From NCBI RefSeq assembly GCF_017876405.1, contig NZ_JAGINW010000001.1, forward strand, positions 8,321,203 through 8,385,202: a DNA stretch of 64,000 nucleotides, read 5' to 3'. The notes beneath the pieces were generated by a model that saw only the letters and a program-made list of their open reading frames with translations, ran no database searches and had not been told where the DNA came from. This DNA comes from Kibdelosporangium banguiense. GTDB lineage: Bacteria; Actinomycetota; Actinomycetes; Mycobacteriales; Pseudonocardiaceae. How positions within the stretch are numbered: the stretch's first letter is position 1; each line of letters opens with the position of its first letter. The translations under genes were made by a program, and so were the position numbers. Of this stretch, positions 17,968 to 25,890 are shown one piece after another.

Positions 17968-17999
17968 CGTCTGGCCCCTCGCGTGCGAGGGGCCAGACG
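17968..17999. terminator. Bidirectional hairpin terminator
   Basis: A perfect 15-bp stem (CGTCTGGCCCCTCGC) with a two-nt formal loop lies between the convergent SDR and O-methyltransferase genes. Confidence 0.75.
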
Positions 18000-18005
18000 G
18001 CGTTG

Positions 18006-19013
18006 TCACGGCTTCCGGCAGATGACAAGGGTGTCGTAGTCGCCGAGCGGTTGCTCTGTGATCGAGTCGCACCCAGCCGCGGCAACGTGTCCACGTAGTT
18101 CGGTCACTGTGTACTCGGAGCCGCCGTCGGTGACCAGCAGCATGTCCAGGCTGATGACCAGGTTCTCCACGTGCCGTGGGTCGTCGTCGAGCATTCGGTC
18201 GTAGACCAGCAGCGCACCACCGGGACTGACCGCGTCGTACGCCTTTTTGGTCAGGTAGGCCCGCTGCTGCTCGTCCCAGTCGTGCAGGACATGCCCCAGG
18301 ATGACCACGTCACCGGCTGGAATCGGATCGGTGAAGAAGTTCCCGCCGTGGAAGCGGATCCGGCCGGTGAGGCCCATCGACGCGACGTGCTCGTCGAAGA
18401 ACGGCTCCATCTGGGGCAGGTCGAACACGTGTCCGGTCAGGTCGGGATGCGCCTTGAGCACATGCCCGGCCAGGTTTCCCCGGCACCCGCCGATGTCCAC
18501 GATGGACTGGTGTGCCGCCCAGCCGAAGGCGTCGGTCAGCTCAGGCGCGAGGACCTGGGTGAGCGCGTCCATCATCCGGATGAACTGCCCTAGCAAGGCC
18601 GGACTGCCCGCCACCTGACTGAAATCGCTGCCGGACTGTGGTTGGCCGGTACGCAACGCCTCGGTGAGCCGGCCCCAAGCCGGGTAGAGGTTGCGGTTGG
18701 ACCGGTGCAGGAATCCGCCGATATAGGTCTGCCGGCTCGTCACCAGATAACGGTCGGCGCCGGCGGCGTTGCGGAAGTGCGGACCGTCCCGCTCGACCAG
18801 GCCGAGCGCGGTGAGCAGGTGGAGGAAATCCGCCAGCCCGCGGCCGTGCAGACCGAGCCGCTGCCTGATCTGCTCGATCGTCGCCGGGCCATCGTGCAGG
18901 ACGTCGAACAGGTTCAGCTCCACAGCGGTCAGAAGTGCCTTGGCATCGCAGAACGCGTTGCCGAGCCGGAGGATCCCCGCCGGTTCGCCGACGTCCGGGA
19001 GTGTGTCGGTCAT
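18006..19013 (-). CDS. O-methyltransferase (acetylserotonin/DnrK-type)
   Basis: A 335-residue protein. The N-terminal winged-helix domain starts AGILRLGNAFCDAKALLTAVE. The SAM motif IVDIGGCRGNLAGHVL lies near residue 175, and the catalytic-type His is in LGHVLHDWDEQQ near residue 240. The ATG complementary to 19011-19013 has AAAGGAG upstream. It closely resembles the methyltransferase at 37155 (same AGILRLGNAFC and GGCRG segments), so the two are paralogues. Divergent from the FAD hydroxylase at 19187. Likely acts on a phenol of the aromatic product. Confidence 0.85.
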   Translation of the reverse strand: MTDTLPDVGEPAGILRLGNAFCDAKALLTAVELNLFDVLHDGPATIEQIRQRLGLHGRGLADFLHLLTALGLVERDGPHFRNAAGADRYLVTSRQTYIGGFLHRSNRNLYPAWGRLTEALRTGQPQSGSDFSQVAGSPALLGQFIRMMDALTQVLAPELTDAFGWAAHQSIVDIGGCRGNLAGHVLKAHPDLTGHVFDLPQMEPFFDEHVASMGLTGRIRFHGGNFFTDPIPAGDVVILGHVLHDWDEQQRAYLTKKAYDAVSPGGALLVYDRMLDDDPRHVENLVISLDMLLVTDGGSEYTVTELRGHVAAAGCDSITEQPLGDYDTLVICRKP

Positions 19014-19092
19014 ACGCACTGCTCCTTTCCGGCCGGCGACAGTCGCCGTGTCCGTGCGTCCGCGATGGTCTCCCGCGGCCGTCCAAGGGCGC

Positions 19093-19110
19093 TCGATCCG
19101 GGCTTGAGTC
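19093..19110 (+). promoter_or_regulatory. Possible SARP half-sites
   Basis: Heptamers TCGATCC (19093) and TTGAGTC (19104) are spaced 11 bp apart in the divergent region before the FAD hydroxylase, resembling the repeats found upstream of KS-beta. Only two units are visible, so this is a weak candidate. Confidence 0.3.
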
Positions 19111-19186
19111 CCGCGCCCCAGGCAGTTTCGAGCCGCCACGAGTAGTCAGGGCAGGACGGAATCAGGGCCGAGCAAGGGAAACGGGC

Positions 19187-20797
19187 ATGAATGACCTGAG
19201 AGTGCCGGTGCTGGTGGTGGGCGGTGGGCCGGTCGGACTGTCCGCGGCGTTGTTCCTCGGGCGGCACGGGGTCCGTTCGCTGCTTGTGGAGAAACGGGAC
19301 GGCACATCGAGTCTGCCGCGTGCACCGGGCCTGCAGGCCCGCACCATGGAACTGTTCCGGTCCGCCGGGGTGAACGCACCGATCCGGGCGCTGGAGGTAG
19401 GTGACTCCCACGCCTACTTCGAAGGCGGCATCCTGCAGGTCGAAACGTTCGCGCAGATCGACGACGCGGTGGTGCTCGAGGCGCCGTCGCTGGACGGCCC
19501 TGAGATCAGCGCGGAACGGGTGATGGGCTGCGGCCAGGACCGTTATGAGCGAGTTCTCGTGGAGCTGGCCCGTGACGCCGGAACCGACATCCGTTTCCAC
19601 ACTCGCCTGATGTCCTTCACACAGGACGACAATGGCGTCACAGCGGTGGTCAAGGACACTGAAACAGGCGAGCTGACCAGCATCCGCGCCGACTACATGA
19701 TCGGTGCGGACGGCGCGAGCAGCCGGACCCGGGAGACCCTTGGCGTGCAGCGCAGTGGCCGCGGCACGGTGTTCAATGCGCTGAGCATCTACTTCCGTGC
19801 GCCGGAACTGGAGGAGCTGCTCAAGGGCCGCAAGTTCATCCTGTGCTACGCCACGGCGGCGCCTGGCACGTTGATGGGCCTGTCCCGGTTGCACGGCATC
19901 GATCCGTGGCTGGCCGCACCGCTGTACTACCCGGACAAGGGGGAGACGCCGGAGGACTTCACCGACGAGCGGTGCGTGGACATCGTCCGGACCGCCGCGG
20001 GCAAGGCCGAGATGAAGGTCGAGATCGTCGCCAAGGTGCCCTGGCAGGGCGCCCAGCTGGTGGCCGAGACGTTCCGGCGCGGCCGGGTCTTCCTGGCCGG
20101 CGACGCGGCCCACCTGCATCCCCCGGCTGGGGGATTCGGTGCGAACACGGGCATTCACGATGCGCACAACCTCGCATGGAAGCTGGCTTGGGTGCTGGCC
20201 GGAAAGGCCGGCGACGCGCTGCTGGACAGCTACGACGCCGAGCGGCGCATGGTGGGCGCGGCCATGGCTGAGCAGGCCATGGTGCGTAACAGGATCCGGC
20301 ACGGCCATGCCGACGATCAGACTCGCGCGTCCATGGTGGACGACGTCATCATCACGCTCGGATATCGCTACCAGTCGGACGCGATCACCGGCGGTGACAA
20401 GGACGCGCCGGTGCTCACTCCCCGGCTGGAGCTGACCGGGCAGCCTGGCACGCGAGCCCCGCACCTGTGGCTTGACCGCGACGGCGACCGGATCTCGGCA
20501 ACGGACTTGTTCTGGGACGACTTCGTGCTGCTGACCGGTGCGCGTGACAGCGGCTGGATCGATGCCGCCGGACGTCTCTCGATTCCTGTCCAGACACACG
20601 TGGTCGCCGACGACGGTGACCTGGTGCCCTTGGAAAAGGACTGGGCTGCCGCATACGGCGTCACCAAGAACGGAGCGGTGCTCGTGCGGCCGGATGCCTT
20701 CGTCGCGTGGCGTTCACAGCGGTCGGTACCTGATCAGGAATCCGTTCTGACAGACGTTCTCAGGCGAGCCCGCGGCCTGGACGGGGGAGCACGATGA
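19187..20797 (+). CDS. FAD-dependent aromatic hydroxylase (PgaE/RdmE class)
   Basis: A 536-residue PHBH-fold monooxygenase. The N-terminal FAD motif is VLVVGGGPVGLSAALFLG, the middle DG motif is YMIGADGASSRTRE near residue 170, and the GD motif is FLAGDAAHLHPPAGGFGANTGIHDAHNLAWKLA in parts near residue 305. The C-terminal domain is thioredoxin-like, as in PgaE, RdmE and MtmOIV. Expected reactions are hydroxylation or Baeyer-Villiger oxidation of the polyaromatic intermediate. The last bases overlap the POT carrier start. It begins the left-arm operon running to about 30.1 kb. Confidence 0.85.
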   Translation: MNDLRVPVLVVGGGPVGLSAALFLGRHGVRSLLVEKRDGTSSLPRAPGLQARTMELFRSAGVNAPIRALEVGDSHAYFEGGILQVETFAQIDDAVVLEAPSLDGPEISAERVMGCGQDRYERVLVELARDAGTDIRFHTRLMSFTQDDNGVTAVVKDTETGELTSIRADYMIGADGASSRTRETLGVQRSGRGTVFNALSIYFRAPELEELLKGRKFILCYATAAPGTLMGLSRLHGIDPWLAAPLYYPDKGETPEDFTDERCVDIVRTAAGKAEMKVEIVAKVPWQGAQLVAETFRRGRVFLAGDAAHLHPPAGGFGANTGIHDAHNLAWKLAWVLAGKAGDALLDSYDAERRMVGAAMAEQAMVRNRIRHGHADDQTRASMVDDVIITLGYRYQSDAITGGDKDAPVLTPRLELTGQPGTRAPHLWLDRDGDRISATDLFWDDFVLLTGARDSGWIDAAGRLSIPVQTHVVADDGDLVPLEKDWAAAYGVTKNGAVLVRPDAFVAWRSQRSVPDQESVLTDVLRRARGLDGGAR

Positions 20798-22260
20798 GCA
20801 CGACAGAGCGGAGTTCCCTCAGAGTATCGCGTTGGTACATGACGCTGTTCTTCAGCGATGCGTTGGAACGGTTCGGTTTCTACGGGCTGCAGGCGATCCT
20901 CGTGCTCTACGCGTCGGCTCCGGCCGAACGGGGTGGATTGGGGCTGCCGATCGCGGACGCGGCAGCGCTGTTCGGCGCGTGGATCGGGTTCATGTTCATG
21001 CTGTCGCTGGCCGGTGGCTGGATCGGCGACCGGTTACTGGGTAACCGGCGCGCGCTGGTGGCCGGCTGTGTGGTCAGTGTGGCCGGTTATCTGTGCATGG
21101 CCGTCCCGGCGGGCTGGGCGGCTGCGGTCGGGTTGCCGTTGCTGGGAATCGGCGGGGCGGTGTACAAACCGAACCACCAAGCGATGATCAACAGGATGTT
21201 CGGCGGGAGCAAGGGCCGCGAGGCGGGCATCTCGATGATGTACGTCGCGACCCAGCTTTCGGCGTTGCTCGCACCTTTGGTCGTCGGATACCTCGGCGAG
21301 CGGGTGAGCTGGAACCTCGCGTTCGGCGTGGCGGCAGCGGTCCTTCTGCTCACCGCGATTCAGCTCGTTGTGACAGCGGGCCAGTTCGACGGCGTGGGTG
21401 ACCGTCCGATCCGGCCGTTGACCGCAGCCGAAACCCATTTGGTGGCAAGACGAACGGGTGTCGTGTGCGCCGTGCTCGCTGTTCTGCTGGCTGGGCTCGC
21501 AGCGACTGGCGTCCTGAGTGCCACGATGGCGATCGCCGTTGTGGGCGTGCTCAGTGTGGTCGTGCCGATCGTGTGTTACGTGTTGCTGTATCGGGATCCT
21601 GCGCTGGGTGTGGGGGATCGGCGCAGGCTGAAGACGTTTCTCGCGGTGTACCTCGGTGCCACGCTGTTCTGGATGATCATCGCCCACGCGGCGTCGCTGC
21701 TGAACCTGTTCGCCCGGGATCACGTCGACCGTCACGTGTTCGGCCTGGAGATCCCGGCCAGCTGGCTCCAGGGCGTGACGCCGCTGTTCATTCTGCTGCT
21801 GGCACCGGTGATCGCCGTGGTGCTGCCGCGGGCAGGCGGTGCCCACCGGCTGGGCGTGAAGCTCGGTGGCGGTCTTGTGCTGGTGGGTTCCGGCTTTCTC
21901 GTGATGTCGGTCGCCACCATGCTCGCCGAGCAGGGGGCGAAGGTGTCGCCGTTCTGGCTCGTTGTTGTCTACCTGACCCACGCCTGCGGTGAGGTGATCG
22001 TTGCCGCGGTCACGATCTCGGCGGCGGCCGACGTGCTTCCGGCCGGGTTCATGGGACGCACGCTCGGCACGTTGTGGCTGTTCGCCGGACTCGGCGGTGG
22101 CCTGGGCAGCGGACTGGTCCGGCTGGCCGAAGTGATGCCCGAACCCGTCTACTACCTCGGTCTCGGCGCCGTGGCCGCGGCCTGCGGAGTGGTCTTTGTA
22201 GCTGGGCGCGGGGCACTGGCCAGAGGACTGGCTGCCGACGCGCCGGTCGAGAGGCGATGA
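20794..22260 (+). CDS. POT/PTR-family proton-coupled transporter
   Basis: A 488-residue integral membrane protein with about 12-14 spans. The first helix has the POT signature ALERFGFYGLQAILVLY (ERFxxYG), followed by GGWIGDRLLGNRRAL and a NHQAMINRMF segment. POT carriers import di- and tripeptides with protons, but some accept other metabolites. The start overlaps the stop of the hydroxylase, and the LLM oxidoreductase starts 10 nt after it, so it belongs to the biosynthetic operon. Export or import of an intermediate or amino-containing compound is possible; a POT carrier is uncommon in type II PKS clusters. Confidence 0.8.
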   Translation: MSTTERSSLRVSRWYMTLFFSDALERFGFYGLQAILVLYASAPAERGGLGLPIADAAALFGAWIGFMFMLSLAGGWIGDRLLGNRRALVAGCVVSVAGYLCMAVPAGWAAAVGLPLLGIGGAVYKPNHQAMINRMFGGSKGREAGISMMYVATQLSALLAPLVVGYLGERVSWNLAFGVAAAVLLLTAIQLVVTAGQFDGVGDRPIRPLTAAETHLVARRTGVVCAVLAVLLAGLAATGVLSATMAIAVVGVLSVVVPIVCYVLLYRDPALGVGDRRRLKTFLAVYLGATLFWMIIAHAASLLNLFARDHVDRHVFGLEIPASWLQGVTPLFILLLAPVIAVVLPRAGGAHRLGVKLGGGLVLVGSGFLVMSVATMLAEQGAKVSPFWLVVVYLTHACGEVIVAAVTISAAADVLPAGFMGRTLGTLWLFAGLGGGLGSGLVRLAEVMPEPVYYLGLGAVAAACGVVFVAGRGALARGLAADAPVERR

Positions 22261-22270
22261 GGAGGATCGG

Positions 22271-23128
22271 ATGGACATCGGTGTGGGGCTGCCCACCACG
22301 GTTCCCGGCGCGGACGGCAGGAGTCTGACGGAGTTCGCGCGGCGCGCGGACCGGAACGGGTTCAGTACCCTCGGCGTGATCGACCGGCTGGTCTACGACA
22401 GCTACGACAGCATCGTCACGTTGGCCGCAGCGGCGGCGGTCACCGAACGGATCCGGTTGGCCACCACGGTTCTGCTCGCCGCGTACCGGCCGAGCGTCGC
22501 TCAGCTTGCCAAGCAGTTGGCGAGTCTGGACCGGTTGTCCGGTGGGCGGTTCGTGCTCGGCGTCGCCGCGGGCGGACGCGAAGACGACTTCGCCGCGACC
22601 GCCACGGCCTACCACGATCGCGGTAGGAGACTTGACGCGATGCTCGCCGAGCTCAGGCAGCTGTGGCACGGCGACGGGACGGTCTCGGGCATCGGCCCCA
22701 GCCCGGTCCGTGGCGATATTCCACTGTGGATCGGCGGTCATTCCGTCGCCGCGCGTAGACGTGCCGCCGACAGGGGGCTGGGCTGGCTGTCGCCCGGCGG
22801 GTCACTCGCGTCCTATCCTGAACTGGTCCGCGATGTCCGTGCCTCGTTCGCCGCACGTGGACGCGCCGATCCGCCGAGGATGGTCGCACTGAGCTATGTC
22901 TCGCTCGGCGTCGACGGAGCCCAACACGCGGCACGCTACCTGCGTTCCTACTACTCCTACATGGGACGGAAAGCGGAGTATCTGGCTGCCGGCGTCATCA
23001 CCGACGAGAGCGCTCTGCGCCAGACGGCTGAGGACTACGCCGCCGCTGGCTGCGACGAGGTGCTGTTCTTCCCATGCACTGCCGACCCCGATCAGGCCGA
23101 CCTGATCGCCAAGGCCGTATTGCGCTGA
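22271..23128 (+). CDS. LLM-class flavin-dependent oxidoreductase (copy 1)
   Basis: A 285-residue luciferase-like TIM-barrel protein (MDIGVGLPTTVPGADGRSLTEF, LATTVLLAAYRPS, AKQLASLDRLSGGRFVLGVAAGGREDD). These enzymes use F420 or FMN. The protein has exactly the same length as, and long identical blocks with, the gene at 56327, so the two are paralogues in opposite arms of the cluster. GGAGGATC precedes the ATG. A redox tailoring step such as ring reduction or hydroxylation is likely; cofactor and substrate cannot be read from sequence. Confidence 0.8.
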   Translation: MDIGVGLPTTVPGADGRSLTEFARRADRNGFSTLGVIDRLVYDSYDSIVTLAAAAAVTERIRLATTVLLAAYRPSVAQLAKQLASLDRLSGGRFVLGVAAGGREDDFAATATAYHDRGRRLDAMLAELRQLWHGDGTVSGIGPSPVRGDIPLWIGGHSVAARRRAADRGLGWLSPGGSLASYPELVRDVRASFAARGRADPPRMVALSYVSLGVDGAQHAARYLRSYYSYMGRKAEYLAAGVITDESALRQTAEDYAAAGCDEVLFFPCTADPDQADLIAKAVLR

Positions 23129-23168
23129 TCGCAGGCTCGTCGACTCCGGTTCGAGAGGGCTTCCAGTC
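23129..23168 (+). promoter_or_regulatory. SARP-box-like array upstream of KS-beta
   Basis: Four heptamers, TCGCAGG, TCGACTC, TCGAGAG and TCCAGTC, start exactly 11 bp apart (23129, 23140, 23151, 23162) in the short gap before KS-beta. Direct heptamer repeats with one-helical-turn spacing are the hallmark of SARP operators, and a SARP gene is present at 31689. Confidence 0.6.
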
Positions 23169-23210
23169 CTCCGGGCCATGGTGGGCACCACGCCTCAGGA
23201 AGGGCAATCG

Positions 23211-24452
23211 ATGAACTCATCCGGCCTGACAGCCGCCCCACTGGTGACCGGGATAGGCGTGGTGGCCCCGACCGGCATCGGCGTGGAGGCACACTGGCAG
23301 GCTGTGCTGGCCGGCAAATCGGGGATCGGCCGGATCACGCGGTTCGACCCGGCCGGCTATCCGGTCCGGCTGGCCGGGCAGGTGCCGGGATTCGTGGCCA
23401 GGCGCCAGGTTCCGGGCAGACTCATCCCGCAGACCGACCACTGGACCCACATGGGCCTCGCGGCGGCCGAAGCGGCGCTGGCGGACGCCTGTGTGGATGT
23501 GGCCGAGTTGCCGGAGTACGAGATGGCGGTCGTCACGGCGAGTTCCTCCGGCGGGACCCAGTTCGGGCAGAACGAGATGCAGCGCCTGTACCGCAACGGT
23601 CCTTCGTGGGTCGGGGCGTACCAGTCGATCGCCTGGTTCTATGCCGCGACCACCGGGCAGGTGTCGATCAGGCACGGCATGCGCGGACCTTGCGGTGTGT
23701 TGTGCTGCGAACAGGCGGGCGGGCTGGATGCGCTGGGCCAAGCCCGGAGATTGCTTGGTCGCGACGCGAGACTGGTGGTCAGCGGTGGCACTGACGCCTC
23801 GTTGTGTCCCTACGGCCTCGTGGCCCAGCTGTCGACGGGCTTGCTCTCCACTGTGGACGACGCGGCCCGCGCCTATGTCCCGTTCGATGTGGACGCTTCC
23901 GGCTACCTGCCGGGGGAGGGAGGCGCTGTGCTGATCGTGGAAACCCCGCAGGGTGCGGAAAGCCGAGGCGCGCAGCGCTGCTACGGCGTGATCGCGGGCT
24001 ACGCGACCGGATTCGACCCGCCGCCGGGCTCGTCCCGCCCTCCGGTGCTGCGCCGCACGATCGAGCGCGCGCTGGCGGACGCGGGGATCGGCCCGTCTGA
24101 TGTGGACGTCATATTCGCCGATGCGGCCGGGACACCGGCCGGTGACCTGGCTGAAGCGCGGGCGATCAGTGCCGTGTTCGGGCCGTACGCCGTGCCAGTG
24201 ACCGCGCCGAAGACGTTGACCGGCCGGATGTACGGCGGTGGTGCGGCACTCGATGTGGCGACTGCGCTGCTGGCGTTACGCGATGGCGTCATCCCGCACA
24301 CGGCCGGGACTGCCCGGCTGGCGCCGGGGTGCGATATCGATCTCGTGTTGGGACAACCGCGCGACTGCAAGCCGCGCATCGCCGTGGTACTCGCTCGCGG
24401 TTACGCCGGATTCACCGCGGTACTGGTGCTCCGGCGATCCACTGTGGACTGA
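23211..24452 (+). CDS. Ketosynthase beta / chain length factor
   Basis: A 413-residue thiolase-fold protein of the type II PKS KS-beta class. At the KS active-site position the cysteine is replaced by glutamine (Q168 in CCEQAGGLDALGQARRLL), the diagnostic CLF signature. It lacks the catalytic histidines' usual context (IFADAAGTPAGD instead of VNAHGTGT). With KS-alpha it forms the heterodimer that sets chain length. AGGAAGGG precedes the ATG. Remarkably, KS-alpha is not next to it but 36 kb away at 60901; an SDR and two ABM-fold proteins follow instead. Confidence 0.93.
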   Translation: MNSSGLTAAPLVTGIGVVAPTGIGVEAHWQAVLAGKSGIGRITRFDPAGYPVRLAGQVPGFVARRQVPGRLIPQTDHWTHMGLAAAEAALADACVDVAELPEYEMAVVTASSSGGTQFGQNEMQRLYRNGPSWVGAYQSIAWFYAATTGQVSIRHGMRGPCGVLCCEQAGGLDALGQARRLLGRDARLVVSGGTDASLCPYGLVAQLSTGLLSTVDDAARAYVPFDVDASGYLPGEGGAVLIVETPQGAESRGAQRCYGVIAGYATGFDPPPGSSRPPVLRRTIERALADAGIGPSDVDVIFADAAGTPAGDLAEARAISAVFGPYAVPVTAPKTLTGRMYGGGAALDVATALLALRDGVIPHTAGTARLAPGCDIDLVLGQPRDCKPRIAVVLARGYAGFTAVLVLRRSTVD

Positions 24453-24472
24453 TCTGATCAGGGAGGCAGGAG

Positions 24473-25225
24473 ATGGATCTCGGTCTGAAAGGCAGGAAGG
24501 CGCTGGTCACCGGCGGCACCCGGGGTGTCGGCCGCGGCATCGTGCTGGCGCTGGCCCGGGCCGGTGTCGACGTGATCACGTGCCATCGGCAGACCGGCGA
24601 GGTGGCCGACTCGCTCGAACGGGAGCTCAAGGAGATCGGCGGGCAGCATGCGGTGTTGCGTGCCGACCTGGGCGACCCCCAGCAGGCCGCCGGGCTGATG
24701 GACGAGTGCGCGAGCCGGTTCGGCCACCTTGACCTGGTGGTGAACAACGCCGCCGCGATCAGCCACATCCCGTACGCCGAACTGCCGCTCGATGAGTGGC
24801 AGCGCATCGTCGACATCAACCTGACCGCCGTGCATCTGGTGATCCAGCGGGCGTTGCCGCTGCTGCGCGAAGGCAGTTCGGTGGTGAGCGTCAGCTCGAA
24901 GTCCATCGAGGTCGGCATCCCGTTGCGGGCGCACTACACAGCCACCAAGGCGGCGTTGCACGGCCTGAACCGCACGCTGGCCAGGGAGTTCGGCGCGCGG
25001 GGCATCCGGTTCAACATCCTGTCGCTCGGCATGATCCACACCGAGGCGGTCGACGCCCTGCCTGCCGAACAGCGTGACCAGATGCTCGAGCGCTACAGCA
25101 AGATGATCTCGCTGGGCCGGATGGGAAAGCCGGACGAGGTGGCGGGTGCGGTGCTGTGGCTGGCCAGCGACCTGTCCCGGTACGTCACGGGCGGTGTGGT
25201 CCCGGTGGACGGCGGGATCTCGTGA
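24473..25225 (+). CDS. SDR ketoreductase
   Basis: A 250-residue classical SDR. The cofactor motif is VTGGTRGVGRGIVLAL near residue 14, NNAA is near residue 88, and the catalytic motif is YTATKAALHG near residue 158. It closely resembles the SDRs at 17190 and 54317. GGGAGG precedes the ATG and the stop overlaps the next start (TGATG). Position right after KS-beta suggests ketoreduction of the poly-beta-ketone or of an early cyclised intermediate. Confidence 0.85.
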   Translation: MDLGLKGRKALVTGGTRGVGRGIVLALARAGVDVITCHRQTGEVADSLERELKEIGGQHAVLRADLGDPQQAAGLMDECASRFGHLDLVVNNAAAISHIPYAELPLDEWQRIVDINLTAVHLVIQRALPLLREGSSVVSVSSKSIEVGIPLRAHYTATKAALHGLNRTLAREFGARGIRFNILSLGMIHTEAVDALPAEQRDQMLERYSKMISLGRMGKPDEVAGAVLWLASDLSRYVTGGVVPVDGGIS

Positions 25226-25569
25226 TGCCGGTGTTCCGGGTAATGCTCCGGATGCGGATCAAACCGGGGATGGAGCGTGAGTTCGAGCGCGCCTGGCTTC
25301 AGATCGGGGACTCGGTCACCTCGCATCCGGCGAACATCGGCCAATGGTTGTCCCGCTCGGCCGAGGAGGACGGGGTCTACTACATCGTCAGTGACTGGGT
25401 AGACGAGCCGCGGTTCCGTGAGTTCGAGACCAGCGACCGTCACTTGAACCACCGCAAGAAACTACATCCGTACCGCTCGGACGGGTCGATGGTCACCATG
25501 CATGTCGTCGCGCACCTGCCGGGTGTGGCGAGCCCGGAGTCCCACGAGGACTGGGAGGCTGCGCGGTGA
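25225..25569 (+). CDS. ABM-fold monooxygenase/cyclase-like protein
   Basis: A 114-residue ferredoxin-like alpha+beta barrel protein. It starts MPVFRVMLRMRIKPGMEREF and has the conserved aromatic strand GVYYIVSDWVDEPRFREFE, typical of antibiotic-biosynthesis monooxygenase (ABM) proteins. Relatives in aromatic polyketide clusters oxidise anthrones to quinones or help ring closure. Its start overlaps the SDR stop and its end overlaps the next ABM-like gene, indicating tight coupling. Confidence 0.75.
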   Translation: MPVFRVMLRMRIKPGMEREFERAWLQIGDSVTSHPANIGQWLSRSAEEDGVYYIVSDWVDEPRFREFETSDRHLNHRKKLHPYRSDGSMVTMHVVAHLPGVASPESHEDWEAAR

Positions 25570-25865
25570 CCGGCGTGCGAGTCCTGCTCTATCACACCAC
25601 GCCCGATACCGCGGCCATCGAGGCGGCATACCACCGGACGAGCGAGCATTTGGCCGGGGTTCCCGGTCTGATGGGCAACGAACTGCTGCGATCGGTCGCC
25701 GATCCCAGCGGGTTCGTGGTGGTCAGTTCGTGGCACAGCTTGGCGGCGTTCATGGAGTGGGAGCGCGGGCCGGACCACAAACGGCAGACTGCGCCGCTGC
25801 GGCCGTTCCGGGACACCACCACAAGCCGGCCGTTCGACGTCTACCAGGTGGCAGCGTCGTACTAG
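25566..25865 (+). CDS. ABM-fold monooxygenase/cyclase-like protein
   Basis: A 99-residue ABM-family protein (GVRVLLYHTTPDTAAIEAAYHRTSEHLAGVP in part, then a GFVVVSSWHSLAAFMEWERG core). The GTG start overlaps the preceding stop by four bases. Two tandem small ABM proteins may form a heterodimer or act sequentially in quinone formation or cyclisation. Which of the two roles cannot be decided from sequence. Confidence 0.7.
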   Translation: MTGVRVLLYHTTPDTAAIEAAYHRTSEHLAGVPGLMGNELLRSVADPSGFVVVSSWHSLAAFMEWERGPDHKRQTAPLRPFRDTTTSRPFDVYQVAASY

Positions 25866-25890
25866 CCAACCGACAACAGAACGGGACAAG

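Noticed and set aside
19128..19143. TCGAGCCG...ACGAG as another SARP half-site pair
   Set aside because: The spacing is 10 bp, not 11, so it does not keep the helical register of the other arrays.
23211..24452. KS-beta read as a second active ketosynthase
   Set aside because: The active-site Cys is replaced by Gln168 and the catalytic His motifs are not conserved, which is diagnostic for chain length factor.
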